A stretch of DNA of 64,000 nt from Phascolomyces articulosus (taxonomy: Eukaryota; Mucoromycota; Mucoromycetes; Mucorales; Lichtheimiaceae), in contig JAIXMP010000034.1 in assembly GCA_025677815.1 (NCBI GenBank), positions 186,001-250,000 on the forward strand, in the 5' to 3' direction. The notes under the pieces are model-generated. The model was not told where the DNA came from. It made no database searches and was given only the letters and a program-made list of their open reading frames with translations. This document shows positions 13,301-24,200 of the stretch, one piece after another. The position numbers were made by a program, and so were the translations under genes. How positions within the stretch are numbered: position 1 is the stretch's first letter; each line of letters starts with the position of its first letter.

Positions 13301-15506
13301 GGAACAACTGATGTGGAAATGAGTGATGAGGAGGATGAAGATGACTATTCGGATGACGGAAATGAAAAACAACGACCCACAGAAGAACAATTGACTATTC
13401 GATTGGAAAGAGAACGACGTAAACGTGAAGAAGAAGAAGAGCAGAATCGTGCTGAATTTTTCTCCCCTTCGGGTGTATCGGGTGGTAGTTCTTCTTTGGC
13501 CAAAGTGCCTACTTCTTCCTCCATTCAAAGTGGTTCTGATGTTGTGGTTGTAAATAAACCCATTACGGAAGAAGAGAAAGAACACATTGTCAATGATTTA
13601 TCTATAAGTGATCCTGCTCAAGCTCCTTTGGAAGAGGCTGCCTCTGTCACTGCGCGAGCACGACAAAATTCCAAAAATCAACAAGTCGCTGACATCAAAG
13701 AAAATGGATTATCAAGACAAACGACTAAAAAAAGTGCAAAGGAATCATGGAAGATTGCATTTTCATCACCACAACAGCAAGCAGCAGAACACCAACAAAA
13801 TCAATCGATTCGATCCACAAGACGTATTTTGTCACCTGCTCATGTTCATCCAACTGAAATTGTCAAACCTAGCAATGGACAATTGGTGGGTCATGTTGCC
13901 CAACAATTACGTGGTGAAGAAGGTAGTCAAACAGGTGAAAGTCTTCCTGATGATGATACTACATCAGACAATCAACCAAGACCCTCCTCCCCACCTCCTC
14001 GACGATCATTCCAACATCAACAACGACAAAAGGGTCATTCAGGACCTGTATATCTTAGTCAACTTGCTCGTGGATCAATCACAGCGGGTGGAATGCAAGG
14101 AGAGGATGATGAAGAAAGTCACGTATTACATATCCAAGAAACAGCAACAGATACCACCACACTATCCCATCCTAATACAACAGATGATGATAATACCAGT
14201 GCCACCAATTTAACACAACGAGCACGCATGTCCGTAACCTCTTCAGAAATCGGTATTCATGGTACTTTATCGCCACCACCTCAATCTCCTCAACAGCAAC
14301 GTATTGTGGAATTGGATTTACCCAAACCTCAAATGCTGTCGCCTCCACCTCTTGCCCCTTCCATCACACCTTCTGGATCACGTCGCACATCAACATTACA
14401 CCCAAGATCCTTTATTTTGGAGTACCGTTCTGAACGAATGGCACGCCAACTATGTTTGTTGGAAGCACAAGTCTTGTTAAATATTGATTGGGAAGAAATG
14501 GTGCATTGCCGATGGACCAAGATGGCCAATACTGATGCATTGGATGATATGAGTGAATTTTCAGAAGAAGATGAACACGATTTGATTGGAGCTGATGTCA
14601 ATTATACCCGACGCACACGACAAATGCGATTGGCACGAGGTGAAAATCCAGGGGGTATTGAACAAGTGATTAAACGATTTAATGATGTGTGTCAATGGGT
14701 AGCAAGCGAAATTGTTCATACACGCTCTTTGGATGAACGTGTCAAAGTTGTGGAGAAATTTATTCGATTGGCTCAGGTGAATAAAAAAAAATCATTTTTT
14801 TTGTTTGTTTAAATAAATATATTTTATAAACAATAAACAGATTGGGCTTGGCACCTTACTAAAAATATTCATTGATAATTAGAAATGTAAACTTTACTGC
14901 AACTTTGCCACATTGGTCCAAATTCTGTTGGGATTACAATCACCCGCTGTATCACGATTGAAGAAAACCTGGGACCGTGTTGGATCGCATGAAATACGAA
15001 TCTTGGATCAACTTTCCGCATTTACTTCCCCCATGAAAAATTGGAAACATATTCGTGATAGCATGACTCAAGTGGCCGAAGAATATGGCATGTCGCCTGT
15101 TGAAGTACAAATTGAAATGCCTGGTACTAATCATCATGCTTTTACCAAAACCAAGATCAAAATCCCATTTGGTGGTTGTATCCCTTTTTTGGGTATTTAT
15201 TTATCAGATTTGGTCTTTAATTCTGAACAACCACCTTATATTCAACCCAGCCATGATCATCATCGTATTTATCAAGCCAATAATCGTACTACTTCTTTGT
15301 TAACCCCACCGCTTTTGAAACAGCCTTTGGTCAATTTCCGCAAACATCGTATTACGGCCACGGTCATTAAACGGGTCTTGACATTCCAAAATTTGGCAAG
15401 GCGGTATTCTTTTGAACGCGATGATGAAGTGTACTTTTTATGTGCAGAGTTACGGTCAGATAATGCGGATCAAGTTCGAAAATTAAGTCATGAGATTGAA
15501 CCTTAA
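10371..15506 (+). CDS. Ras guanine-nucleotide exchange factor (RasGEF_N + RasGEF)
   Basis: Promotes GDP release from Ras-family GTPases at membranes. Five exons: 10371-10462, 10645-12188, 12313-12448, 12532-14776 and 14883-15506, GT-AG with matching phases, 1546 residues. The first about 530 residues are low complexity (His/Asn runs, Ser/Thr-rich). The Ras-exchanger N-terminal motif starts near residue 545 with YTLMTDFFLTYRTFISP and continues LLILRFRWGLE, then VMRHWLLNYFVHDF. A disordered stretch of about 500 residues follows. The catalytic domain runs from about residue 1220 (ERMARQLCLLEAQVL) through FNDVCQWVASEIV, KVVEKFIRLAQ, CNFATLVQILLGL, VSRLKKTW and PFLGIYLSDL to the end. An acidic loop (EFSEEDEHDLIGAD) interrupts the domain after its first helix. 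The domain order fits Cdc25/Lte1-type GEFs; which GTPase it serves is unknown. Start chosen as the first in-frame ATG, spliced to the main exon. Confidence 0.9.
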
Positions 15507-15969
15507 ATAATAATAATAATAAAATACCTGCCCCCTCCTTTGTATAGTTTATTTTTTTTTCTAATCTTTCTATCACATTAGCTAGTAGTTTAGTTATAGT
15601 AATAATATCATAATCCACATATATTAATATATAGTTAGTAGTTGTTATACATATATCTCTTTTCTTTTCCTTTTTTTGTTATACTAATAATATAATTTAT
15701 CCTTTTTCCCTCCTCCAATTAACATTCATGTTTCTCTTTTGCTTATCATATTCTATTTTAAACATTGGTTTCCGTTTCTTTGTTTGTGATATGTGTGCCA
15801 TGGTACAGAAGGCCAAAAGTAGATTTAAGTGATACCAAGATACTGGGCTCTTACAACTGATGTTTTTGCTAAGCCTAAGTATAATAAATTCGAGTTTTGT
15901 TTTCTTATCATTTTCTTTTTCTCTCTTTACTCTACTTTTGTTACGAAAAAAAAAAATTGATAAAAAAAC
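15507..15969. other. intergenic
   Basis: 463 bp of 3' flank of the RasGEF gene and 5' flank of the next gene. AT-rich with a TAA-type run after the stop; nothing else seen. Confidence 0.5.
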
Positions 15970-17594
15970 ATGAACTCTCAAAGTCAATCGTCGACTCCAG
16001 TAAGTCATAGTATTATTTGAAAACCAATACCAAATACCAGGCTTATTATTAATTAATACCATCATCCTTCTACGTAAATAAAAAACAAAACAGCCACCAC
16101 GAGAAGAAGCAAACACCAACACAGATGATGATTCACAACCCTATCAATCCGCTAAAATCGAATTTATTAAACTCAACGAAGAAGATAAAAAAATTGTGCA
16201 ATTATTTCGACCCGGTATTGCATTAGTAGGGGATTCAAGTTATCGCCGTATCGCCTTATCCACTGTGGAATGTATGAAAGACGAAATGGAACAAATGATC
16301 GAGGAAATTCACTCAACGCATAATCTATGCGCTAGAGCCACCTGATACCAATACAGATCAAGTAAGCGGTGCCAATTATTATATTACAGATGAAAACGGT
16401 CGATTTAAACCAGGTCCAAAAATGGCTCCTGAATTTCTCTACCGAACTTGTGTCCCATTCGAAGAGTATTCCACCGATGAATGTTCTATAAATTGTACTA
16501 ATAGTGATCCTCCTATCATTTCCAATTATGATGATTTGATAGCGATCGCAGGTGAAGTTCGTCCTCGCAAAGTGTATGTCCGTAAACTGAGGGATTTTGA
16601 TTTGGAGCCACTGTTCAACCATTTTCGTCGTATAAATAGTAAACCATCCATATTTATTCGTTTACAAGATGTCATGACGTTTATACGTGAACTGGAACCG
16701 CCACCGCCACCACGGCAGCAACGAACAATGACAGATGAATCTAACGATACATTGTCACCCTTTCTTTCAATATCCATGCCTACACATGGAACAAGAGAAA
16801 CTAATACCGGCTCATACGAAATGTCAGATCAATATCGTTTACAGCGGGATGTTTGGGAACGTAATTTAGGACAATTTATTCATACGGCCAATACACTGAT
16901 GGGGAACTTTCATGGGCATTTACCGTACTCTTGGCTAAATCATGACTATCTGAATAGAAGTTTCTTGGATCCAGGGATAAAAAAATTACCGCGTGTACCA
17001 ACATTGGAAGAATTTAATCAATCTCGATATTCAATCAGCGCATTCCCTCGTATTAAATATGGAATTAAAGTGGTTGGAAAAGAAGTGTCATTACAAACCC
17101 TTTCATTTACGGATTTTCGATATCATTGCGAAGATGAACAAATAGTGGGAAGCGGCATTATTTGGAAATATTATTGCAACGGCATTCTCAAGTTGTCCAA
17201 AATCATACCGAATAAACGATCTTTTGATATTGCGGTGGATGTTGGCATGATCCCCGAGGGTATGCTGGGTATGGTGGATTTTCCTTGGTGGTCCGTCAAT
17301 GTGATCAAATTTGGAAGAGAGATTGAGTATATTAAACCTGTATTATCTGGCGATGGATATATCGACATTAACAAGAAGACATATGAATTATTTAACACGC
17401 TGAGCAAGGAATATTATAGTTTTTTCAAGACGGTGCGACGTGATTTATTATGGGAACAATATAAATATAACCCAGTTCAACTCATACTTAATATTATTAC
17501 ATGTTTTTTGACGCTCGCAGGTGTTGTATTTGCTGTCACTGGTGTGCTTCAAGTGCTTCAAGGCTTTTGTTATTTTGGAGACCAATATTGTTAA
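15970..17594 (+). CDS. unrecognised protein with C-terminal membrane segment; frame break near 16310
   Basis: I do not recognise the family. A 30-nt first exon (15970-15999, MNSQSQSSTP) splices at GTAAGT/CAG to 16094. The frame then runs PPREEANTNTDDDSQPYQ... to TVECMKDEMEQMIEEI and hits a stop at about 16343. The frame that carries the rest of the protein opens at about 16299 and continues TQRIIYALEPPD to the stop at 17594, so one extra base around 16308-16314 separates the two halves. No GT-AG intron fits between them. Features of the second half are PMAPEFLYRTCVPFEEY-like Cys-containing segments, a proline-rich stretch (ELEPPPPPRQQ), FPWWSVNVIKFG, and a single hydrophobic C-terminal helix (LILNIITCFLTLAGVVFAV), suggesting a tail-anchored or single-pass protein. 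Either an assembly error or a young pseudogene. Total length if joined is about 500 residues. Confidence 0.6.
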
Positions 17595-18107
17595 TTACCT
17601 AGTACCTGATAATTCATAAAGAGAAAAGGTGTACTAGTGGCATGAATGCTACTTTACTATCTATAATAATAGCTATTAAATTATAATCCATCCAATATTA
17701 CTTTGTTGTTGTACGTAGTAGTGAGTTCCGTGATTTTACTTTGTACATATTATTTGATATAAAATAAATAATACTTCAATTGATTTCTTGATCCACTATA
17801 ATTTTTCAAAGCGAGCAATCCTATATGAAAATAAGCAACATTTGGCTACATAGAATTTGATCATTTGTCCTATGTCAAACGAATTTCAATCACCACATAA
17901 TAATAATGATAATAATTTTTGTTGACAACTTGATGTAAAATTCTAGATTAGGAAGGTTATGGCCGTTGGTTCATAGTGGGGTGCCGCATTATTGTTACAC
18001 TCGGCTTAATTTACGCCAGCTACAGGTACCTTAGTTGTTTCACCTTGAGCAATATAATTCTTTTTTTTAATACAAATAACGCGTTCGTGCCTCTCCTTTT
18101 GTCAATC
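17595..18107. other. intergenic
   Basis: 513 bp between the membrane-protein gene and the F-box pseudogene. AT-rich; I see only probable 3' and 5' flanks. Confidence 0.5.
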
Positions 18108-20808
18108 ATGACGCCAACGACAGCCACCGCACAATTCTAAACGAGTCCTTTCATAACATCCTACGAAGATCCATATACCCATTTCACATCAACTCAATTG
18201 GATCTTATCGCAACTCAAAACTTATTTGATCAAGGAAAACATGCTTACGCAGCACAAAACTATACATATGCGATTAAATTCTATACCCAAGCATTGAATG
18301 CCCTCCATCAAGATCTCCAATCGATTATTTTATTGCATCGCGCTGTTGCATATGAAAAGTCTCAGCAATACCAAAACGCACTGGACGATTGTAACCAAGT
18401 CGAAAACAATAATAATAAACAGCTATCTCCGCGTCCTGACACGTATTGGGTGAAGGCGAGTGTTTTCCTTCGACAAGGTTATCCACGAAAGACCGCCAAT
18501 ATTTACGAGAAAGGATCTAATACTATTTCAAATGAAATATTTCCAGAACAAAGCGAATTATTAGTAAAACAATACGAGTACTATAATCGTCAGATGAAAA
18601 AAATCGAATATGAAAACCAAATGCTCCTGCGTCGATTGCCCTACAAGGTTCTTTCCAAAATTCTATCACTCTTGCCTTGGCAAACACATGGTCAACTGGC
18701 TTTCACATGCCGACAATGGTACAAGTTCATTCTACAAGAATGGCCAGAAATGGGATCATGTATTGATGGTTCCTCATTTCATAATAACTTGCTAAAACAC
18801 AATCATCGCCCCTTAATTCAATTCTTACGACATGTTCAGCCCAACCATGTAAAGACTGTTGTATTGAATTTGTGTTCAATTAATGAAGTATATGAAGAGG
18901 CATCGGAAATTGTCTATGAATATATTATCCAGAACAAATGGAACAAATTGGAGAATTTGGGTAAGCATGCTGGAATAAAGAGAGGGGAGGACAGAAAAGA
19001 TTAATAAATATCTTTCTAGTTTGGGTTTGTTTCATATATAACTGAGCCATGGAGATAGTTTCTTTTTTTTTTTAGAAATACAGCCTTCCAATAATTATCA
19101 GTTAAAAAGTATTTTACAACTCAACAAGGACTCGATCAGAAAAATAGAATTGAATAGCTATTCCAAAATACAATTTTTATATGATTTTGATTACATTAAT
19201 GGGTTGATGGATGCAATACAAATCTGTAATAGATGTCAAACCACTATTCACAAGATCCGAGATACTCCCAATTTCCAGGCCGCTATCAAAATCTCACTCG
19301 CAGCATCAAACTGGTTTCCAACTGGTCTTACTTTATCATGTACCATAAATTCTGAATCCTTGACACAGATTCTGAACAGAACACCGTCCTTAATATCTCT
19401 CCGTATATTTGATTGTACCACCGACGCTGAATCTATAAAAGCTATATACAAGCATGCCCCACAACTACAGCATTTGGAAGTCTCAGCCGACGATTCTCAT
19501 GAAATCCCATTAACCATTACCTATGCTCGATCACAGGATGAATGTTCAAAAATGACTGGCTTGAAAAAATTATCACTAAAATTTGACAACTCTACAAATA
19601 CGAATTTCTCAACCTTTGACGACTTATGTGCACTATTTGTGAACAGAAGTTATCGTAGCCTAGAGTCTCTGGAGGTATCATATAATGATATTCTCTCCAT
19701 TCAAAAGACATTCACTGTGTTGGTAGAACTTAGTGCACCTAATTTACAAGTGCTTCGTCTTTCATTGCCAGCAGAAAATATCCCGCCTAGCCCTCACATC
19801 CTTTCTCAGTTATCATTGGCTTGCCCTGCCCTGAAGAATGTGTATTTTCAATATGATGACTCTGTATGGAGTGATCACATATATCAAGCTCTTGGAAAAC
19901 TACCAGACCTTAATCATCTCTCCCTCTCTCTGAAAAAAATATGGATGCAGTGGACGATATGGAGAAAGAAAGTCATCATAGCAACAGTAACAATAACAAC
20001 AAAATCCAATTTGCATCTTCTCTTGGTGCCTTGAACAAATCAGTAACAACCAAAGGACCATCAGCGTTATTTGAACAAACCAATACCCTTCGGTCACTTA
20101 ATGTCTGGTGTGATAACAGAGTTTATGTGGATCAAATAATGATGAATATGCTGACTTGCATTGGAACATGTACACCTCTCCAGAAGCTTGATATTTCGAA
20201 TGTGGGATTTAATAATGAACAACTAACGGCATTTTTACGGAGCATGATAAATTCGAATGTTTACACATTGAGAATTCTCACACCACATCGACATGTAGTC
20301 GAGAAAGAGTTAAAAGCACTTGCATCATTACCACGTGTGGAAGTTCTCCATATTTTCGATTATGGAAAAAAACTAGGGGAAAAGTTCAATAAACCAAGGC
20401 TGTTCCGATTATTCCAAGAATATCAAATGGACCGTCCATTTATCGTGTATGTTTATGGACCACTCAATATCAATGGGTGGAAGGAACCATCAACTTCTTC
20501 TACTTCTGTATTGTCGTCTGTCAGTAATGATGAAGTGAAATGTCTGCATAAATTGTATTCAATCCAGGAATCAGGAATAAACACTAGCAACTCGGAAGAT
20601 GAGAATGACACTTAACTCGGAAGATGAGAATGACACTTGTGACTATGAAGACAGTGGCAGCGAAAGTGATCAGGAAAACCAAGATAATAATAGTCCACAT
20701 GGTGACATATTTATATATCAAAGAGTATATTTCCAAGAATGTGAATGTGATCATGAATTACAAACAGGGTATGATGATGTAAATGAAGTCTATAGTGATT
20801 CTAATTAA
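18108..20808 (+). pseudogene. TPR/F-box/LRR (Dia2/Pof3-like) pseudogene
   Basis: Close paralogue of the minus-strand gene at 52348-54964. Intact relatives act as SCF ubiquitin-ligase substrate adaptors with an N-terminal TPR block, an F-box and C-terminal leucine-rich repeats. Exon 1 (18108-18960) encodes a TPR-like region (FDQGKHAYAAQNYTYAIKFY, AYEKSQQYQNALDDC) and the F-box (RRLPYKVLSKILSLLPWQTHGQLAFTCRQWY). Exon 2 starts at 19076. Three lesions are visible. Codon 11 is TAA at 18138-18140 where the paralogue has CAA (Gln). The frame shifts in an A7 run near 19933-19939, between LSLSLKK and MDAVDDME. A perfect 25-bp tandem duplication at 20589-20638 creates a stop at 20613-20615; removing one unit restores the frame into the C-terminal tail (TGYDDVNEVYSDSN), which matches the paralogue. 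Otherwise coding similarity is high, so inactivation is recent or the assembly is faulty. Confidence 0.85.
20589..20638 (+). repeat. perfect 25-bp tandem duplication inside the F-box pseudogene
   Basis: Unit 20589-20613 (begins aactcggaag, ends gacactt) is followed directly by an identical unit at 20614-20638. Since 25 is not a multiple of three, the duplication shifts the frame and brings in a TAA at the junction. Confidence 0.95.
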
Positions 20809-21304
20809 TAATGATAATACAGTTATTGGCAATAAAAGCATATTCTTCAACAATGTACAATTATATTTGATAATAAGTATATTTGTATAAATGGCAATCA
20901 TTCAAGATACAATACACTCTTTTCCACCACCAATAGTTATTTTTTGGATGTTTGCTTCTGTTTACGTAATAACAAAGTTCCATCCTACGGTTATCTTCAA
21001 GTACACAAAATGGTTACTTGGAACATTTAAAATCAAATTACCTCCTTCCCCCAATATCTACTGTAGTTACTATGGTTGTCTATTGTTTTTTAACAATGTT
21101 TATTTTTTTATATACAAATATGTTTTTTTTGAATGGTAGTTTACTACGGTAAAATGAAAGAAATATATATTATAGCTCATATCCAATGGATAGCCTTTTT
21201 TTTTTTTGTTAATTCACTCTAATACGTAAAAGGGTGCGTTATGTGAGCGGTATATAATACATAAAATGATTGAAAAAAAAAGCGGCCTAACATATTTAAC
21301 AGGT
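20809..21304. other. intergenic, convergent 3' ends
   Basis: 496 bp between the 3' ends of the F-box pseudogene (+) and the cytochrome b5-ACAD gene (-). An 82-codon hydrophobic reading frame at 20891-21139 has no splice partner and no recognisable family, and I do not call it a gene. Confidence 0.5.
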
Positions 21305-23733
21305 TTAAAGACGAGCGTCGGCAGGGAATTTTTTCATAGCCTATTAGTAATAATAAAATATAGTATGGTTATATGGTGGGTTAAATGCGCTTTCTTTTTT
21401 GTCAAATGTTTAATAAAATGAAATAGAACGATGCAAAAACCTGTCTTACGCCAAGATCGGCCATGATTTCCTCAGAGCCACCAAGGATGGCATTAAACTT
21501 GTATGTACGTTGCAAATCTTCAATGTATTTACCCATACCTGTCTTGGTAAGAGCACGACCACCAAAGATCTGACAAGCATCATCAGAAACATCGTGCATC
21601 ATACGGGTAGCATGGTATTTCAAAAGAGCGATAGGTCCAGCCAACATGTCGGCTTGTTGAGCGTAATTCATATGGTTCATTTGGTAAGCAATGTTTTCAG
21701 TCCAAGTTTGGCAAGATTCAACACCAGCAATCTAAAAAAGCATTTATTTGTGAGCCATATTATTTCTAATATCTGTATCCCCCGCTCTCTTGTTTACCAT
21801 CTTGGCAAGCTTGTTACGGATGACAGGTTGTTCGATCAATCGTTTTCCAAAGACCTTACGTTGCATGGCCCACTTGAAACACTCTTCAACAGCATTACGA
21901 GCAGCAGCAACAGATTGGGCAATAAGCATGAAGCGTTCGTGGTTAAAGTCTATAATGAAAATCCCAAATAGAAAAATATTAGACTCAATTTATATCGTTC
22001 ATCCCCACCCTATCATCCATCTCCTTTTTCAATGATTCTTTCTCAGTCCAGCAATACATACTCTATAGTATAATTTAGTTTCAAGTGCGGATATGAATAT
22101 ATAACACATAATCGACAGAAAATAAAAATAATTAGTCATCTAAAAATTTTTATATAAAAAGCAATATTCGCCAAACCATAGAATGGATATGAAACTTACA
22201 GAACTATTGTAAAATTATTCATATTAGTCAATGGATCCATATTTTTTCCCAACGAATTTCTTTCCGATTTAATCCTCTTTCCATCTTATATATCCACTTA
22301 CAGAACAACACGGAAACCTTGATGTTCAACACCAAGCAAATTGGCATCAGGAACAAAGACATTCTCAAAGGTAATGTAAGAAGTACCAGCACTAGCAGAG
22401 TAAGCAGTCTTGACAGCCTTGGTTTCAACACCTTCCTGACGTTCAATCAAGAGCATAGAGATACCCTTTTCGGTCTTGACAGCAGTAGCAAAATAGTCAG
22501 CGAAACGACCAGTGGTGATCCACTTTTTGACACCATTGACAATATAACCACCTTCAACCTTCTTTGCATGGGTACGAATACTAGCCACATCAGAACCAGT
22601 ATAAGGTTCAGTGATAGCCAGAGACATACGTTTTTCACCTGTCAAGAGCAAAGGTACCAACTTTTTAAATAAAATAACCATCAGTTATTTTTTTTTCGCA
22701 CGCACAAACAATATATGTTTCCCTATCCTTTCCCACCATTGTAAATATATACTTACTCTAGCCTTCAATTCAGGCTTGCCATAGTTCAAAACGGTAGGAA
22801 GAGAAATAGTCATACCACCAACTAAACCAGCAACCAACCCAGGAGTGCCCCAGCGAGCAAATTCTTGATGGGTAATCATGTCACTATGAAAAAATGATGT
22901 TAGTCATAACAGAAAAAAAAATCCCAAGGAACACTATTGCATTGTACAACTTACTGGAAATAGTCGTACTCTTTACCAGGCACATTGCCAGGCAAAACAA
23001 CGTCGTGTAACCAAGAACCTGGACCAACATGAGCTGCCAATAAATGATAAGATCCTAATTTTTTGGCAAATTCATCTGAAGGACGATCACCAGCACTATC
23101 GCATTCTTGTGCTTCAGTTTTTAATTCATCACATATTTTACGTAAACCCTTTTGATAACGCAAATGTGAATCCCTAACCAAAAAGAAACGAAGAAGCTGT
23201 TTAGAAAAAATTTTGATATGTCGTCGTGTATTTTTGCATAATCATTACTAATTCACTTTTCGTTTTTATTACAATGTAACTTACTTGTAATAAGGTGACT
23301 TGTAACCCAAGAAAGCGCTCATTTCAGCATAAGGTACCTTGGAAAGATCACCATGTTGACGAATAGTGATTTGTTCCTTTTGACCTTCAATAGTACCAAT
23401 CTTGTATCGATTATACTTTAACAAAACCTCTTGACGATGCATACCATAAAATGCATCGGTAGCATCTTTACCAGCATATTCAAGAATAGGGAATACACCA
23501 CCAGGATGCTAAATAAAATCAGTAATTCCAGGATTTGATAGAGATTAGCAATGGATAATAAAAAGAAATATCCTTTTTGTTTGTTATTACGTCGCGCATA
23601 CGAATGGTTTTTAAGTTACCATATCAATAAAGTTGCTCATATCATAGACAGCATTATCAATAATGATCCAGATGTCTTCTTCAGCAGCATGACGGCTGAC
23701 TTCTTCACGAGTATATGTTTTTAATTCAGTCAT
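21305..23733 (-). CDS. cytochrome b5-like / acyl-CoA dehydrogenase fusion
   Basis: FAD-dependent acyl-CoA alpha,beta-dehydrogenation, with a fused heme domain likely passing electrons. Exons on minus: 23620-23733, 23285-23508, 22955-23173, 22757-22883, 22302-22660, a proposed 22058-22062, 21798-21949, 21441-21731 and 21305-21340, 508 residues in all. The b5 domain covers residues about 5-75, with HPGG (heme His at about 39) and a second His in FYGMH. The dehydrogenase follows, with SLAITEPYTGSDVASIRT (FAD/substrate loop), VKKWITTGRFADY, the helix FNHERFMLIAQSVAAARNAVEE, RKVFGKRL and the C-terminal GGRALTKTGMGKYIEDLQR. The usual MCAD catalytic Glu (YEGTSQ) is replaced by LGGSEEIM; the Glu of FNHER aligns with the base used by isovaleryl- and long-chain dehydrogenases. 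Exon 5 leaves two bases and exon 21949 begins with two, so one more small exon is required. No obvious targeting signal precedes the b5 domain. Confidence 0.9.
22058..22062 (-). other. candidate 5-nt micro-exon of the cytochrome b5-ACAD gene
   Basis: Between exons ending at 22302 and starting at 21949 the phases cannot join directly (CT left over, AC waiting). On the minus strand the stretch tactatag/AGTAT/gtattg supplies a canonical acceptor, five bases and a canonical donor. Inserting AGTAT gives CTA-GTA-TAC, so the protein reads VVL-V-Y-FNHERF without a stop. It is the one site I found with the right length class (2 mod 3) and plausible flanks. Confidence 0.45.
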
Positions 23734-24200
23734 TCTCTATTGAATATTGTTATTAAGAATATAAGAAATAGAATGGAGACAGAAGAGAGTGGGGAGTTGT
23801 GTAAAATAAAAATAAAAAGTGAAAGAAAAGAGTAAAAGAAATATGTCATTCAAAAAAGCGGGGTCAATGAAAATTATAGCGGGGGATTTGTCTGACTCCA
23901 CATTACCAAGCAACCAAGTATTAATTCAATTCATCCGGATTACAAAAGAACAATTAACTCACCCTTCATCAATTTTCCCATGGCAGCGAAATCATCTCAG
24001 TAGAATTATCCATACTGTTTACCTCATTTTAATCTCCGTTTATTTTATACCCCACTTCTTGGTCAATGGATGATCCCCTTTATAAAAAGACAGAAAACAA
24101 ATCATGCTATAATTTTTTATTATTATTAAAAAAGAAAAAAGTATTCATGATTACGTATAAAAATTACAAAACAATAAAAGCTAGTTTCTCCCCACTTCTT
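23734..24200. promoter_or_regulatory. upstream region of the b5-ACAD gene and 3' flank of the RdRP gene
   Basis: 467 bp between two co-directional minus-strand genes. Reading frames here are short and unsupported; no defined motif is seen. Confidence 0.4.

Noticed and set aside
16361..16389. 28-nt GTAAGC...TTACAG pseudo-intron
   Set aside because: Too short to splice, and a stop lies upstream in the frame it would rescue.
20891..21139. 82-codon hydrophobic frame on +
   Set aside because: No splice partner, no family, composition explained by AT-rich DNA; located between two convergent 3' ends.
23819..24073. 84-codon frame on + upstream of the b5-ACAD gene
   Set aside because: Low-complexity lysine-rich start, no homologous motif, lies in a promoter region.
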